The position numbers were made by a program, and so were the translations under genes. Positions 44,829 to 53,493 of a stretch of DNA of 64,000 bases are shown one piece after another; position 1 is the stretch's first letter; every line of letters starts with the position of its first letter. The stretch comes from Amphritea atlantica (GTDB lineage Bacteria; Pseudomonadota; Gammaproteobacteria; Pseudomonadales; Balneatricaceae), in the NCBI RefSeq assembly GCF_900111095.1, contig NZ_FOGB01000001.1:496001-560000 (forward strand), written 5' to 3'. The notes below the pieces were generated by a model that saw only the letters and a list, made by a program, of their open reading frames with translations, searched no databases and had not been told where the DNA came from.

Positions 44829-45134
44829 ATGAGCTCTGCTGAACTCGATGAAATGATCAAAGCCCTGTCACACCCGGTTCGCAGGGATATATTGAACTGG
44901 CTGAAGCAACCCGAACGGTTCTTTGCAGATCAGCAGCACCCTCTGAGTTTTGGTGTCTGTGCCGGTATGATCGATCAGAAGGCCGGCTTGTCTCAGTCTA
45001 CTATTTCAGCCCATCTGGCAACCCTGCAACGTGCTGGTTTTATCAGCAGCAAGAAAGTAGGGCAGTGGAATTTTTTCACGCGCAATGAAGCGGTGATTCA
45101 GCAATTTCTCACCCGCTTGAACGAGCAACTATAA
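44829..45134 (+). CDS. ArsR-family transcriptional regulator
   Basis: This 101-residue winged-helix protein begins MSSAELDEMIKALSHPVRRDIL, the usual ArsR start, with recognition helix around LSQSTISAHLATLQRAGFI (near residue 60). The ATG at 44829 has an AGGA ribosome site. It contains few cysteines and no CxC arsenic-sensing motif, so it is probably not a metal sensor. It lies 25 bases before an Old Yellow Enzyme gene and probably represses it in response to an electrophile or other small molecule. Confidence 0.83.
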   Translation: MSSAELDEMIKALSHPVRRDILNWLKQPERFFADQQHPLSFGVCAGMIDQKAGLSQSTISAHLATLQRAGFISSKKVGQWNFFTRNEAVIQQFLTRLNEQL

Positions 45135-45159
45135 GCGCAAGCATTAACAGGAGGTACCG

Positions 45160-46212
45160 ATGCCAACCCTATTTGATTCTCTGACCCTGGGTGATCTTAC
45201 CCTGAAAAACCGTATTGTCATGGCGCCTTTAACCCGTTGCCGGGCTGATGAAGGCCGGGTGCCAAATGGGTTAATGGCAAAATATTATGCTCAGCGAAGT
45301 AGTGCGGGTCTGATTCTGACTGAAGCAACCTCCGTCACGCCGATGGGAGTCGGTTATCCTGATACCCCCGGCATCTGGTCTGATGAACAGGTGGAGGGCT
45401 GGAAACAGGTAACCGATGCGGTACACCAGGCCGGAGGTCTGATCTTTCTTCAGTTATGGCATGTCGGCCGTATCTCTGATCCTGTGTACCTGAACGGTGA
45501 ACTGCCCGTTGCCCCCAGTGCAGTAAAACCCGAAGGCAATGTTAGCCTGGTGCGCCCCAAAAAAGCGTATGTTGAGCCCCGGGCACTGGCCCTGGATGAG
45601 ATCAAAGAGATTGTCGAAGCCTACCGTCAGGGCGCGGTTAATGCCAGGGCTGCAGGTTTTGATGGTGTACATATTCACGGTGCCAACGGCTATCTGCTGG
45701 ACCAGTTTCTGCAGGATAAAACGAATCTGCGTGATGATGAGTATGGAGGCTCGCTGGAAAACCGTGCCCGTCTGATGCTGGAGGTGACCGACGCCTGTAT
45801 TGGTGTCTGGGGTAAAGATCGGGTTGCTGTACATCTGGCTCCCCGGATGGATGCCCACGATATGGGCGACTCTAATCCACGGGAGACCTTTGGTTATGTC
45901 GCCTCTGAACTGGGTAAGCGGGGTATCGCATTTATCTCAACCCGCGAGATGGAGGGTGACGACAGTCTGACGCCCTATTTAAAGCAGTTGTTTGGTGGCC
46001 CGGTGATCGCTAATGAGAAGTTCACCAAAGCGCAGGCGAATCAGTGGCTGGCGGAAGGTAAAGCGGATGCCGTTGCATTTGGGATTCCCTTTATTGCTAA
46101 CCCTGATCTGCCAACACGACTGCAACAGGATGCTGAACTGAATCCACCTCGTTTCGAACTGTTCTACGGTCCGGGGGCTGAGGGGTATACCGATTATCCC
46201 GCGCTTGGCTAA
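45160..46212 (+). CDS. Old Yellow Enzyme-type alkene reductase (NemA-like)
   Basis: This 350-residue FMN TIM-barrel enzyme reduces activated C=C bonds such as those of N-ethylmaleimide and enones. Family motifs are NRIVMAPLTRCRAD near residue 18, IFLQLWHVGRISDP near 95 and the FMN/substrate region GVHIHGANGYLLDQFLQ near 170, with YGGSLENRARLMLEV following. A GGAGG ribosome site precedes the ATG. Its pairing with an ArsR gene matches the electrophile-inducible reductases of other proteobacteria. Confidence 0.9.
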   Translation: MPTLFDSLTLGDLTLKNRIVMAPLTRCRADEGRVPNGLMAKYYAQRSSAGLILTEATSVTPMGVGYPDTPGIWSDEQVEGWKQVTDAVHQAGGLIFLQLWHVGRISDPVYLNGELPVAPSAVKPEGNVSLVRPKKAYVEPRALALDEIKEIVEAYRQGAVNARAAGFDGVHIHGANGYLLDQFLQDKTNLRDDEYGGSLENRARLMLEVTDACIGVWGKDRVAVHLAPRMDAHDMGDSNPRETFGYVASELGKRGIAFISTREMEGDDSLTPYLKQLFGGPVIANEKFTKAQANQWLAEGKADAVAFGIPFIANPDLPTRLQQDAELNPPRFELFYGPGAEGYTDYPALG

Positions 46213-46228
46213 CAGGTCAGTCGTAGTG

Positions 46229-46255
46229 AAAACGCCTGCTATGTGCAGGCGTTTT
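46229..46255 (+). terminator. Terminator after the OYE gene
   Basis: AAAACGCCTGC pairs with GCAGGCGTTTT around a TATGT loop, giving an 11-bp stem with flanking A and T runs, 16 bases after the stop. Confidence 0.85.
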
Positions 46256-46286
46256 GCTGTCAGGCGGGTAACTGACTGTCCTATTG

Positions 46287-46303
46287 TACCCCGACCTGGG
46301 GTA
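46287..46303. promoter_or_regulatory. Inverted repeat upstream of pnuC
   Basis: TACCCC-GACCT-GGGGTA is a perfect 6-bp dyad 60 bases before the pnuC start. It could be an operator for an NAD-metabolism regulator or a leader hairpin. No known NadR, NrtR or riboswitch consensus was recognised. Confidence 0.35.
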
Positions 46304-46363
46304 TAGTGTGCTCCGGTTAAAATAGTGTCACTTTCTGTCTCACCGAAAAGATAAAACAGCGTT

Positions 46364-47023
46364 ATGGAAAATAATATTCTGGCTTCAATCCAGTGGCTGC
46401 AACTGTTTGGCAGTACTCCTCTGGAGATTATTGCCACTGTCAGTGCCATTCTTGGGGTGGTTCTGATTGCACGGCAAAATATTCTCGGCTGGCCGCTGGG
46501 TATTCTCTGGGCGTCTATCTCCGCCTGGCTGGCGATAACCGAATGGCAACTGGTGTCTGATGGCATCCTCTATCTTTCCTATATTCCCATTCAGCTGTAC
46601 TGCTGGATGGTGTGGATCAAACGAGGGGCTGCAGTAGAGCAGGGGGCGTTTGTGCCACAATGGTTATCGCAGAGACAGCAACAGTTACTGGTTGTTATCG
46701 TTGTACTTGCTATTCTCGGGTGGGGGCTGAGTATCTCTCTGCTGGCTGAAAAGGTTAGCTGGATCCCCCAGCCTTCGCTGTTATGGCTGGATTCAGTGAC
46801 CACCGTGTTAAGTTTTTTTGCTCAGTTTCTTCAGGCCCGTAAACGGATGGAAAACTGGGTCGGCTGGTGCATTGTGAATGTGCTGGGTATCTACATCTAC
46901 TGGATTAAAGCAGCGCCGATCTATTCATTTCAATACGCCATCTTTTTGGGACTGGGGATCTATGGCTGGATTCAATGGCAGAGGTCGCAACGGTTCGCGC
47001 TTGCTGTCGCTGGAAATAGTTAG
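46364..47023 (+). CDS. pnuC: Nicotinamide riboside transporter PnuC
   Basis: This 219-residue inner-membrane protein has about seven predicted spans and the PnuC family segments GWPLGILWASISAWLAI near residue 45 and IPIQLYCWMVW near residue 73. PnuC moves nicotinamide riboside by facilitated diffusion, trapped by phosphorylation. The next gene encodes a NadR-like kinase whose GTG start overlaps the pnuC stop (TAGTG). That coupling supports NR rather than thiamin as substrate. Confidence 0.88.
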   Translation: MENNILASIQWLQLFGSTPLEIIATVSAILGVVLIARQNILGWPLGILWASISAWLAITEWQLVSDGILYLSYIPIQLYCWMVWIKRGAAVEQGAFVPQWLSQRQQQLLVVIVVLAILGWGLSISLLAEKVSWIPQPSLLWLDSVTTVLSFFAQFLQARKRMENWVGWCIVNVLGIYIYWIKAAPIYSFQYAIFLGLGIYGWIQWQRSQRFALAVAGNS

Positions 47024-47535
47024 TGCGGATTGTGATAACGGGGGCGGAGTCGTCCGGTAAAAGCACGCTGACTGAACATCTGGCCAGACTGTTGAATCTG
47101 CCCTTTGCCCTTGAGTATGCTCGTTATTATCTTGAGCAGCATGGCCCGGCGTATGATCTTGGGTTGCTGAGCCGTTTGAGTGTGATGCATCAGCAATATC
47201 AGCAGCGTGAAGTGAGTTGCGCTACTCCGCTGGGGATTTTTGATACGGATCTGATCAACTATAAGATCTGGGCTGAAGAGGTGTTTGGTTGCTGTCCACC
47301 GATTATCAGTGCCGGGATCGCTCAGGAGTCATCCCATGTGTATCTGGTATGTAAACCTGATCTGCCCTGGGAACCAGATCCCCTGCGGCAAAACCCGGAT
47401 GACCGGGAGCGGCTCTATGAGCGTCATCTGTTGGAGATTCAGCGGCTCAATCGTCCCTTTGAAATAGTTGAAGGCAGGGGTGAGCAGCGGTTGGTCAATG
47501 CGGAAGTGGCTGTCAGGCGTCTTATCGGTCAGTAA
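47023..47535 (+). CDS. NadR-like nicotinamide riboside kinase (P-loop ATPase)
   Basis: This 170-residue protein corresponds to the C-terminal kinase domain of NadR, lacking the HTH and NMN adenylyltransferase domains. The P-loop ITGAESSGKSTLTEHLA lies at residues 5-21, and FALEYARYYLEQ and IFDTDLINYKIWAEE follow as in NadR. The GTG start overlaps the pnuC stop by one base. It would phosphorylate imported nicotinamide riboside to NMN. Confidence 0.87.
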   Translation: MRIVITGAESSGKSTLTEHLARLLNLPFALEYARYYLEQHGPAYDLGLLSRLSVMHQQYQQREVSCATPLGIFDTDLINYKIWAEEVFGCCPPIISAGIAQESSHVYLVCKPDLPWEPDPLRQNPDDRERLYERHLLEIQRLNRPFEIVEGRGEQRLVNAEVAVRRLIGQ

Positions 47536-47553
47536 ATCACGTGCTTACAGGCA

Positions 47554-47581
47554 TAAAAAAACGCACCGGGGTGCGTTTTTA
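47554..47581. terminator. Bidirectional terminator
   Basis: ACGCAC and GTGCGT pair around CGGG, flanked by an A run on the left and a T run on the right. It serves the converging nadR-like gene and the aminotransferase gene. Confidence 0.88.
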
Positions 47582-47598
47582 AACGTTATCTGACTGAA

Positions 47599-48462
47599 TC
47601 AGAAATCAAACTTAGATGCCGTGTAAATCTGGAATGCTTTTTCCCAGATTTCGCCAACTTCACCGTTGCCGACAGGCTTGCCGTCCAGTTTAGTCACCGG
47701 CGCTATCTCTTTCGAAGAGGAGGTGATCCACAGTTCATCTGCGTTGCGCACTTCATCCATGGTTACGGTACGCTCTTCAATTTTCAGAGAGCCGTCCGCT
47801 TTGATGCTGTCGATGATGATGCGACGGGTGATACCTGGCAGGATCTGGTTGTCCTGAATCGGTGTGATGATGACGCCATCCTTTACGATGAAAGCGTTGC
47901 AGGAGCTGCCTTCAGTTAACTCGCCTTTGGCATTGTACAGCAGCGCTTCGTCGTTGCCGGTAGAGTAACCTTCCTGAAAGTGGATAACGTTACCCAGCAG
48001 CGCGGTCGATTTGATGTGACAACGCTGCCAGCGCAGATCTTCAGTTGAGATCATGCTGTACTGATGCACCCTGGTACGATCAACCGGTTCAGGGTCTTTG
48101 ATACCAAAGGTAAAGCAGAAAATTGTTGGTTCTACACCTTCCGGGTAAGCGTGGTAACGCTTAGTGTCTGTGCCACGGGAAACGTGAACGTAGACCCCCA
48201 GGTTTTCGCCCTGATCGCTGTTTTTGGCGATCAGATCGTCCAGCAGGGTTTTCCACTCGTCTGCAGTGTGGTTGTTTTTGATCTCAATGGCAGCCAGACC
48301 ATTGATCATACGGTTGATATGAGGCATCAGACCTACAGATTTACCGTTGTAGTATGGAATAACTTCGTAGATACCGTCACCAAACAGGAAGCCGCGATCC
48401 AGTGGGGAGATGCGGGCTTCTTCTAGTGGCAGGTATTCGCCATTCAGGTAAGCAATGCTCAT
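47599..48462 (-). CDS. D-amino-acid/branched-chain-type aminotransferase (PLP class IV)
   Basis: This 287-residue fold-type IV PLP enzyme has the family start AYLNGEYLPLEEARISPLDR, a GFLFGDGIYEVIPYYNG segment typical of D-alanine aminotransferase, and the catalytic lysine in RCHIKSTALLGNV near residue 147. D-amino-acid aminotransferases interconvert D-Ala/pyruvate with D-Glu/2-oxoglutarate. The ATG at 48462 has an AAGGAAGG site and is preferred to an upstream start. A D-glutamate/5-oxoproline operon lies 3 kb away, which makes D-Glu supply or removal plausible. The branched-chain alternative is less likely. Confidence 0.78.
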   Translation of the reverse strand: MSIAYLNGEYLPLEEARISPLDRGFLFGDGIYEVIPYYNGKSVGLMPHINRMINGLAAIEIKNNHTADEWKTLLDDLIAKNSDQGENLGVYVHVSRGTDTKRYHAYPEGVEPTIFCFTFGIKDPEPVDRTRVHQYSMISTEDLRWQRCHIKSTALLGNVIHFQEGYSTGNDEALLYNAKGELTEGSSCNAFIVKDGVIITPIQDNQILPGITRRIIIDSIKADGSLKIEERTVTMDEVRNADELWITSSSKEIAPVTKLDGKPVGNGEVGEIWEKAFQIYTASKFDF

Positions 48463-48852
48463 ATTAACCTTCCTTAAACGTATTATGGACCCTGCCGACA
48501 AGCTGTCACAGGTGATATACCAATGACAGTATAGTTGTATTGCTAGGGTCCGAATTAATTAACACGGGGGGCCGCAAAAAAAATCCTCAATCGATCTGAG
48601 GGCAGTTCCCGGGTCATGAGATTGTGCCGTTAACCAGGCCGGGCTTATGGCTATGGGCTGATAATTAACGACAATCTTACTTTTTGAGTTGATCGCAGTT
48701 TCTTAGAAAAGTGGAATAGTTGCAATAGCTGGAAAAAGATAAGAATAATAATCTGATATAGTATGAATTTCAGGGTTTAATATTGATATTTCTCTATTTT
48801 TAGCGATAAATCCTGCGGTTAATATGGGGTGGGTTACCTCTCCATCCTGCTC
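48463..48852. other. Intergenic region between aminotransferase and LysR genes
   Basis: Nearly 400 bases, AT-rich in the right half, contain no supportable gene. The aminotransferase promoter should lie in the left part. A minus-strand terminator is listed separately at 48575. Nothing else was recognised. Confidence 0.45.
48575..48602 (-). terminator. Minus-strand terminator after the LysR gene
   Basis: Read on the minus strand, CCTCA pairs with TGAGG around a 7-base loop and is followed by eight T residues. It is 250 bases beyond the LysR stop, so some untranslated transcript is expected. Confidence 0.55.
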
Positions 48853-49737
48853 TTATGTGCGCCTGATAATGATTTCCCGGCCACTTTTAGCCAATAGCTG
48901 GGGCAGAATTCTGTCATCATCCAGTCGCCAGCAGGCGCAAAATGCCAGTTCCGGCGGTTGGGGACCGGGGCTGAATATTGTCAGTCGTCCCTGCTGCAGA
49001 TGAGTACGGAGCACCGGTTCGGGCAGCAGTGCTACGCCTGCCCCTTCAAGCGTGAGAGTCAACAGGTTTGCCACCGAACTGCAGGTATGAAATACCGGTG
49101 TTTCCTCCAGCGGCCGGAACAGTTGCTGGAGGTAATCCCAGGGGCGGGTGTCCCGGGGAAAACTGAGGATCGGGGAGCGTCCCAGCTCGGCGATGCTACT
49201 GACCGGGTTATCAGCCAGCCTCTGAGGGGTCGCAACCCAGTGCTGAGGATAGCTGCACAGCGGTTCTGTCACCAGTTCTGGCAGGTTGCTGTGCCCCGCA
49301 ACCATCAGCGCCAGATCGAGTTCGTGCTCCTGTAGCTGACGCATCAGCGTCAGCGTGACATCGCTGATCAGCTCGAATGACATCAGCGGGTGTTGTTGCT
49401 GCCAGTGCTGTAAAAGGGGGGCCAGATAGAGGTGTGCCAGCGTGTCTGTGATACCGATCCGCAGGGTTCCCTTCTGTGGGTTTTCATCGCAGATCTGCTG
49501 TTTCATCTCCTGACTGATTGCCAGAAGTTTCTCTGCGTAAGGCAGAAGCTGAACGCCCCGGGCGGAGAGCCGGGTGCCACTCTTATCCCGGATAAACAGC
49601 TGTGCTCCCAGTTCCTCTTCCAGGGCATGGATTCGGGCTGAGATCGCCGGTTGAGTGGCATGCAGCTGCTGGGCTGCGGCATGAAAACTTCCCAGGCGGG
49701 CTACTTTGACAAAGGTGTTAAGGTTTCTCAGACGCAT
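48853..49737 (-). CDS. LysR-family transcriptional regulator
   Basis: This 294-residue LysR protein has the winged HTH (LNTFVKVARLGSFHAAAQQLHATQPAISARI, residues 5-35) and effector-binding domain. It is preceded on the same strand by a Lrp-family gene. No divergent catabolic partner lies beside it, so the target is unknown. The D-glutamate/5-oxoproline operon and the aminotransferase are the nearest metabolic candidates. Confidence 0.83.
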   Translation of the reverse strand: MRLRNLNTFVKVARLGSFHAAAQQLHATQPAISARIHALEEELGAQLFIRDKSGTRLSARGVQLLPYAEKLLAISQEMKQQICDENPQKGTLRIGITDTLAHLYLAPLLQHWQQQHPLMSFELISDVTLTLMRQLQEHELDLALMVAGHSNLPELVTEPLCSYPQHWVATPQRLADNPVSSIAELGRSPILSFPRDTRPWDYLQQLFRPLEETPVFHTCSSVANLLTLTLEGAGVALLPEPVLRTHLQQGRLTIFSPGPQPPELAFCACWRLDDDRILPQLLAKSGREIIIRRT

Positions 49738-49834
49738 AGTTGCAGGGCTCAGCAGATATTGGTGTCACTATATAGGAGCAGCGTTTTACATAGAAGCCTG
49801 GATTTTGTTGCAGGCTTCGACAGGGTTTCACCGG

Positions 49835-50296
49835 TTAGCAGTTGGACAGTGGCAGCCGGGTGGAAAATTTGATCTCTTCCATCGCAAAACTCGAGGTAAC
49901 ATCGGTCAGGCCATCGACTTCACTGATCAGCTTTTTATAGAAACGGTCGAAGGATTCGATATCCCGGGTCGCTACCCGCAGCAGATAGTCCCACTCTCCG
50001 GCCATCCGGTAGCACTCCATCACTTCATCGAACCGGCTTATTGAGTGCGCAAAGCGCGTTAACCACTGCTCTTCATGTTGCTGGGTTTTTATATGGACAA
50101 ATACGGAGACCCCTGCGCCTACTTTGGCGCTGTCGAGCAGGGCCACCCGGGCTTTGATGACGCCGTTCTCTTCCAGGCGTTTGATGCGCTTCCAGCAGGG
50201 GGTTGTCGAAAGGTTAACCCGTTCAGCTATTTCCGCTACCGGCAGGGTAATATCCTGTTGTAGCAGATTGAGAATCTTATTATCTATCGAATCCAT
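49835..50296 (-). CDS. Lrp/AsnC-family regulator
   Basis: This 153-residue protein has an N-terminal HTH (MDSIDNKILNLLQQDITLPVAEIAERVNLSTTPCWKRIKRLE-type, residues 1-45) and a C-terminal RAM effector domain. It is divergent from a cysteine-metabolising PLP enzyme with a dyad in the gap. Lrp-family activators of cysteine desulfhydrase genes (DecR/CuyR type) are known, so it is probably the cysteine-responsive regulator of that neighbour. Confidence 0.85.
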   Translation of the reverse strand: MDSIDNKILNLLQQDITLPVAEIAERVNLSTTPCWKRIKRLEENGVIKARVALLDSAKVGAGVSVFVHIKTQQHEEQWLTRFAHSISRFDEVMECYRMAGEWDYLLRVATRDIESFDRFYKKLISEVDGLTDVTSSFAMEEIKFSTRLPLSNC

Positions 50297-50322
50297 GGAA
50301 AAATTATCTTATTTTTGCAAGT

Positions 50323-50343
50323 TATAGATAAAATTATTCTATA
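50323..50343. promoter_or_regulatory. Candidate Lrp-type operator
   Basis: TATAGA-N9-TCTATA is an exact dyad in the AT-rich gap between the divergent Lrp-family and cysteine-synthase-like genes. Lrp-family sites are typically 15-20 bp AT-rich dyads. Confidence 0.45.
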
Positions 50344-50435
50344 AATTCTCTTTTTTATCCAGCAGAAAGCAAAAAATATCTCTGCCTGCCCACGTATACT
50401 GTCTCCATTAATTGTTGATTAAAAGAGAGGCTTTC

Positions 50436-51485
50436 ATGAGCGTCTGGACCGAACAGGCAGTGGCAAGAATTCAGGCTGATGCACAGCGCTCAGCCGACAC
50501 CCATCTGATTAAACTGGAGCTCCCCGCACTGGCGGGGATCGATCTCTACCTGAAAGATGAAAGCAGTCATCCTACCGGAAGTCTCAAACATCGGTTGGCC
50601 CGCTCCCTGTTTCTCTACGCATTATGCAATGGTCAGATCAATCAGGGCACGACCGTGATTGAGGCATCATCTGGCAGTACTGCCGTGTCGGAGGCGTATT
50701 TCGCCCGTATGATCGGTGTACCCTTTGTCGCAGTCATGCCTCGTAAAACGGCCAAAGCAAAAATCAGACAGGTTGAGTTCTATGGTGGCCGGTGCCACTT
50801 TGTCGATTGTCCCACGCAGATGCATGAAGCGGCGGTGGTGCTTGCCGCTGAGTGCAATGGCCATTTTATGGATCAGTTCCGTTTTGCTGAGCGGGCCACC
50901 GACTGGCGTGGCAACAGTAATATAGCCGAGAGTATCTTCCGGCAGATGAAACTGGAATCACATCCGGTACCGACAGCGATTGTGATGAGTGCCGGTACCG
51001 GTGGTACCACCGCCACCCTGGGGCGCTATATTCGCTATAAGGGGTTTAACACCACGCTGGTTGCGGTAGATCCTGAAAATTCGGTTTTCTATGATGTCTG
51101 GCAGACCGGTGATCGCAGTCTGGAGATTAGCCAGGGAAGCCGTATCGAAGGGATCGGTCGCCCCCGGGCAGAGGAATCGTTTCAACCAACGGTGATTGAC
51201 CGGATGATGAGGGTTCCTGATGGCGCGTCGGTCGCGGCGATGCTCTGGCTGGAACATCTCTGTGGTCGCAAAGTGGGAGCCTCTACCGGCACTAATCTCT
51301 GGGGTATGCTGACGCTGGCGGCCGAGATGCATCAGCGGGGAGAGCAGGGGGCACTGGTCACCCTGATCTGTGATGGTGGCGAGCGCTATCTTGATAGTTA
51401 CTATGATCCGGCCTGGGTTGCAGAAACGCTGGGCGATATCTCTGAGTATCAGTTACAGCTGAAAGGGGTGTTAGGGGGGAGATAG
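50436..51485 (+). CDS. PLP-dependent cysteine synthase-family enzyme (Cds1-like desulfhydrase)
   Basis: This 349-residue fold-type II PLP enzyme has the PLP lysine in SSHPTGSLKHRLARS near residue 53, the substrate loop IEASSGSTAVSEA near 82 and the phosphate-binding SAGTGGTTATLG near 188. The KHRLA context and length match the Cds1-type subgroup, reported as cysteine desulfhydrases, rather than CysK. The ATG at 50436 is preceded by AGAGAGG. A divergent Lrp-family regulator supports an amino-acid-induced catabolic role. Confidence 0.75.
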   Translation: MSVWTEQAVARIQADAQRSADTHLIKLELPALAGIDLYLKDESSHPTGSLKHRLARSLFLYALCNGQINQGTTVIEASSGSTAVSEAYFARMIGVPFVAVMPRKTAKAKIRQVEFYGGRCHFVDCPTQMHEAAVVLAAECNGHFMDQFRFAERATDWRGNSNIAESIFRQMKLESHPVPTAIVMSAGTGGTTATLGRYIRYKGFNTTLVAVDPENSVFYDVWQTGDRSLEISQGSRIEGIGRPRAEESFQPTVIDRMMRVPDGASVAAMLWLEHLCGRKVGASTGTNLWGMLTLAAEMHQRGEQGALVTLICDGGERYLDSYYDPAWVAETLGDISEYQLQLKGVLGGR

Positions 51486-51537
51486 ATTCAGGCTTGAATA
51501 CAGTTTGATCTATCGTGTCTGGACACACGCTCCTGTG

Positions 51538-51594
51538 TGTAGGAGCCCCTTTCAGGGGCGATAACCAGAATCGCGGCTGGACGCCGCTCCTACA
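51538..51594. repeat. REPIN-like inverted repeat
   Basis: TGTAGGAGC at the left (51538-51546) and GCTCCTACA at the right (51585-51593) are inverted copies. They enclose two small hairpins (GCCCCTTTCAGGGGC and GCGGC/GCCGC) around an imperfect centre. This is the form of a REP doublet (REPIN). It lies between converging genes, where such elements usually sit. No RAYT transposase gene is in the window. Confidence 0.7.
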
Positions 51595-51615
51595 GTCCAG
51601 GGGTGTTTTGAAAAG

Positions 51616-52470
51616 TTAGTTTGTATAGCCGATCAGCGCCCTGAGTCCGGCGATCACACTGTCGCCCTCTTCCAGCGGCAGGCCATCTTCTGTTAGTTGG
51701 TTGATGCGGGTGACACCATCGACACTGCCCAGTTTTGACAGATATTCAATGATCGCCAGCGGATCAATTTCACCCAGCAGGTCACGGCCGCTCCACAGGC
51801 TGAAGAAAGTGATCAGACCGTAGGCGCCCCAGTTGGACACATCGGCGATCAGTAGCTCATCAACACGGGTCGCTGCCGGTGTGATATCCAGCCCCTTAAT
51901 CGCTTCGGTGATGTTGCCCATGCCGATCTCGTTGCCACCATCGCCAATACCGATGGTTGGGCATTTTGCGTTGTTAACAAAGGTGTCGAAACAGGCGGTG
52001 CGGGCGCTGATGCTTTCACCGCGCATATTGTAATAACCACCATCTTCAGCCTGTCCCGGGCGTTCAATCGACAGTACTGCATCAGGGTTGTAGTTATACA
52101 GAGCCTTGAACGCTTCAAGGGTACGCTCCTGATGCTCACCAACACGGATTTCGTGGACACGATATTTTTCCATCAGCGCCTGAGAGACCGGTGGACCGCA
52201 GACAATCACCGGCGTAGCGCCGAGTTTTTCCAGCGCATCGTAGAGTGCAATGGCCCCCAGAGGACCATCGGTTTCAAAGGTATCCACCACCGGGAATCCG
52301 GTGCCGATCAGGACATGGCCTTTACACTTATAGAGGGTGCGTGCCGCTCGCAGATAGTAGCCGCTGGAAAGTGCTGGCTGGACGGTTTTCATTCCGCGCA
52401 GGTTGCGTGCAACCAACAGGTCTTCTACCTGCTTGCTCAGAACGTTTTCATTGATCGAATGTTGTGACAT
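51616..52470 (-). CDS. DUF4392 protein, D-glutamate cyclase C-terminal-like
   Basis: This 284-residue protein belongs to DUF4392, the C-terminal domain of mammalian mitochondrial D-glutamate cyclase (DGLUCY). Visible features are GHVLIGTGFPV near residue 50, ETDGPLGAIAL near 66, VLSIERPGQAEDGGYYNMRG near 133 and IGIGDGGNEIGMGNI near 173. It is the last gene of an operon that also encodes DUF1445 (the other DGLUCY domain) and PxpABC. Formation of 5-oxo-D-proline from D-glutamate is the family function, inferred here. An 84-base gap separates it from pxpC. Confidence 0.8.
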   Translation of the reverse strand: MSQHSINENVLSKQVEDLLVARNLRGMKTVQPALSSGYYLRAARTLYKCKGHVLIGTGFPVVDTFETDGPLGAIALYDALEKLGATPVIVCGPPVSQALMEKYRVHEIRVGEHQERTLEAFKALYNYNPDAVLSIERPGQAEDGGYYNMRGESISARTACFDTFVNNAKCPTIGIGDGGNEIGMGNITEAIKGLDITPAATRVDELLIADVSNWGAYGLITFFSLWSGRDLLGEIDPLAIIEYLSKLGSVDGVTRINQLTEDGLPLEEGDSVIAGLRALIGYTN

Positions 52471-52554
52471 CGAGTGTTCTCTCTGTTTCGATTCTGTACG
52501 TTATCCGGTGTGTTACTGTGACCGGAGATAAAATGTGACCGTTATCGACCGGAA

Positions 52555-53493
52555 TTAATCAACGGGTTCCGGCTCGGTATTGTTAAACCGTATATGGGCC
52601 AGACAGTGCAGGTTATGGGCATCATCGATGCTGATCTCATCAAATGATATCCGTGAACCGGGGAGCATCTGGGCCATACGGGCAGTATCCAGCGCGATCA
52701 TTGAACCGATCTTCGGATAACCGCCAATGGTCTGGCGATCATTCAGCAGTACGATTGGCTGGCCATCGGCGGGGATCTGGATTGCACCGTGGCAGATACC
52801 TTCCGATAGAATACCGTCAAGTGCGGGCTTTACTTCAGGCCCCGCCAGTCGGTAACCCATACGGTCAGCCCGGTCGGTGACTTTGTATTCACTGCTGAAG
52901 AACAGTCGTTTCTGATAGTCGCTGAAGGCCTGTTGCTGATAGCCGGTAATGACCCGCAAAGTTACATTATCGCTGTAGTCCGGACGGTGAGTTTCAGGCA
53001 GGCGATAACCTTTGTGCTTCATGGGTGGTTTGCAGTTCAGGTAGTCTCCCTGCTTTAGTTTCTCTCCGGTGAAGCCGCCGATCCCCTCCCGGGTGACGGT
53101 CGCGCTGCTGGAAAAACTATGCTCGACCTGAAAGCCGCCGCTGACGGCCAGATAAGCGCGGGCACCCTGGGCTGAAAAGCCAACTTCGATCTTGTCCCCG
53201 GCTTTAATCCGGTGCGCATGCCAGCGATCCTGCTCAACACCGTTGATCTTCAGGGGCATCTGCGCGCCTGCCAGAACGATCTGTGCATCGGTTTCTGCCA
53301 GCAGCACCAGGCCACCAAAACTGATCTCAAGCGCTGTGGTGTTCACTGGATTATCAACCAAACGGTTAGCCCATTTGAATGCCAGTGCATCCAGAGGACC
53401 TCCGGTGGTCAGGCCGATACGGTGATGGCCAAAGCGTCCGGCATCCTGAATCAGAGTCATCAGGCCGGGTTGTACTACTTTAAAACCGCTCAT
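52555..53493 (-). CDS. pxpC: 5-oxoprolinase subunit PxpC (KipA/biotin-dependent carboxyltransferase-like)
   Basis: PxpC (312 residues) with PxpA and PxpB forms the ATP-dependent 5-oxoprolinase that opens 5-oxoproline to glutamate. Family features include FKVVQPGLMTLIQDAGRFGHH at the N terminus, GGPLDALAFKWANRLV near residue 30 and RMGYRLAGPEVKPA near 210. Its start overlaps the pxpB stop by four bases. The whole operon runs right to left from 55734. Confidence 0.9.
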   Translation of the reverse strand: MSGFKVVQPGLMTLIQDAGRFGHHRIGLTTGGPLDALAFKWANRLVDNPVNTTALEISFGGLVLLAETDAQIVLAGAQMPLKINGVEQDRWHAHRIKAGDKIEVGFSAQGARAYLAVSGGFQVEHSFSSSATVTREGIGGFTGEKLKQGDYLNCKPPMKHKGYRLPETHRPDYSDNVTLRVITGYQQQAFSDYQKRLFFSSEYKVTDRADRMGYRLAGPEVKPALDGILSEGICHGAIQIPADGQPIVLLNDRQTIGGYPKIGSMIALDTARMAQMLPGSRISFDEISIDDAHNLHCLAHIRFNNTEPEPVD

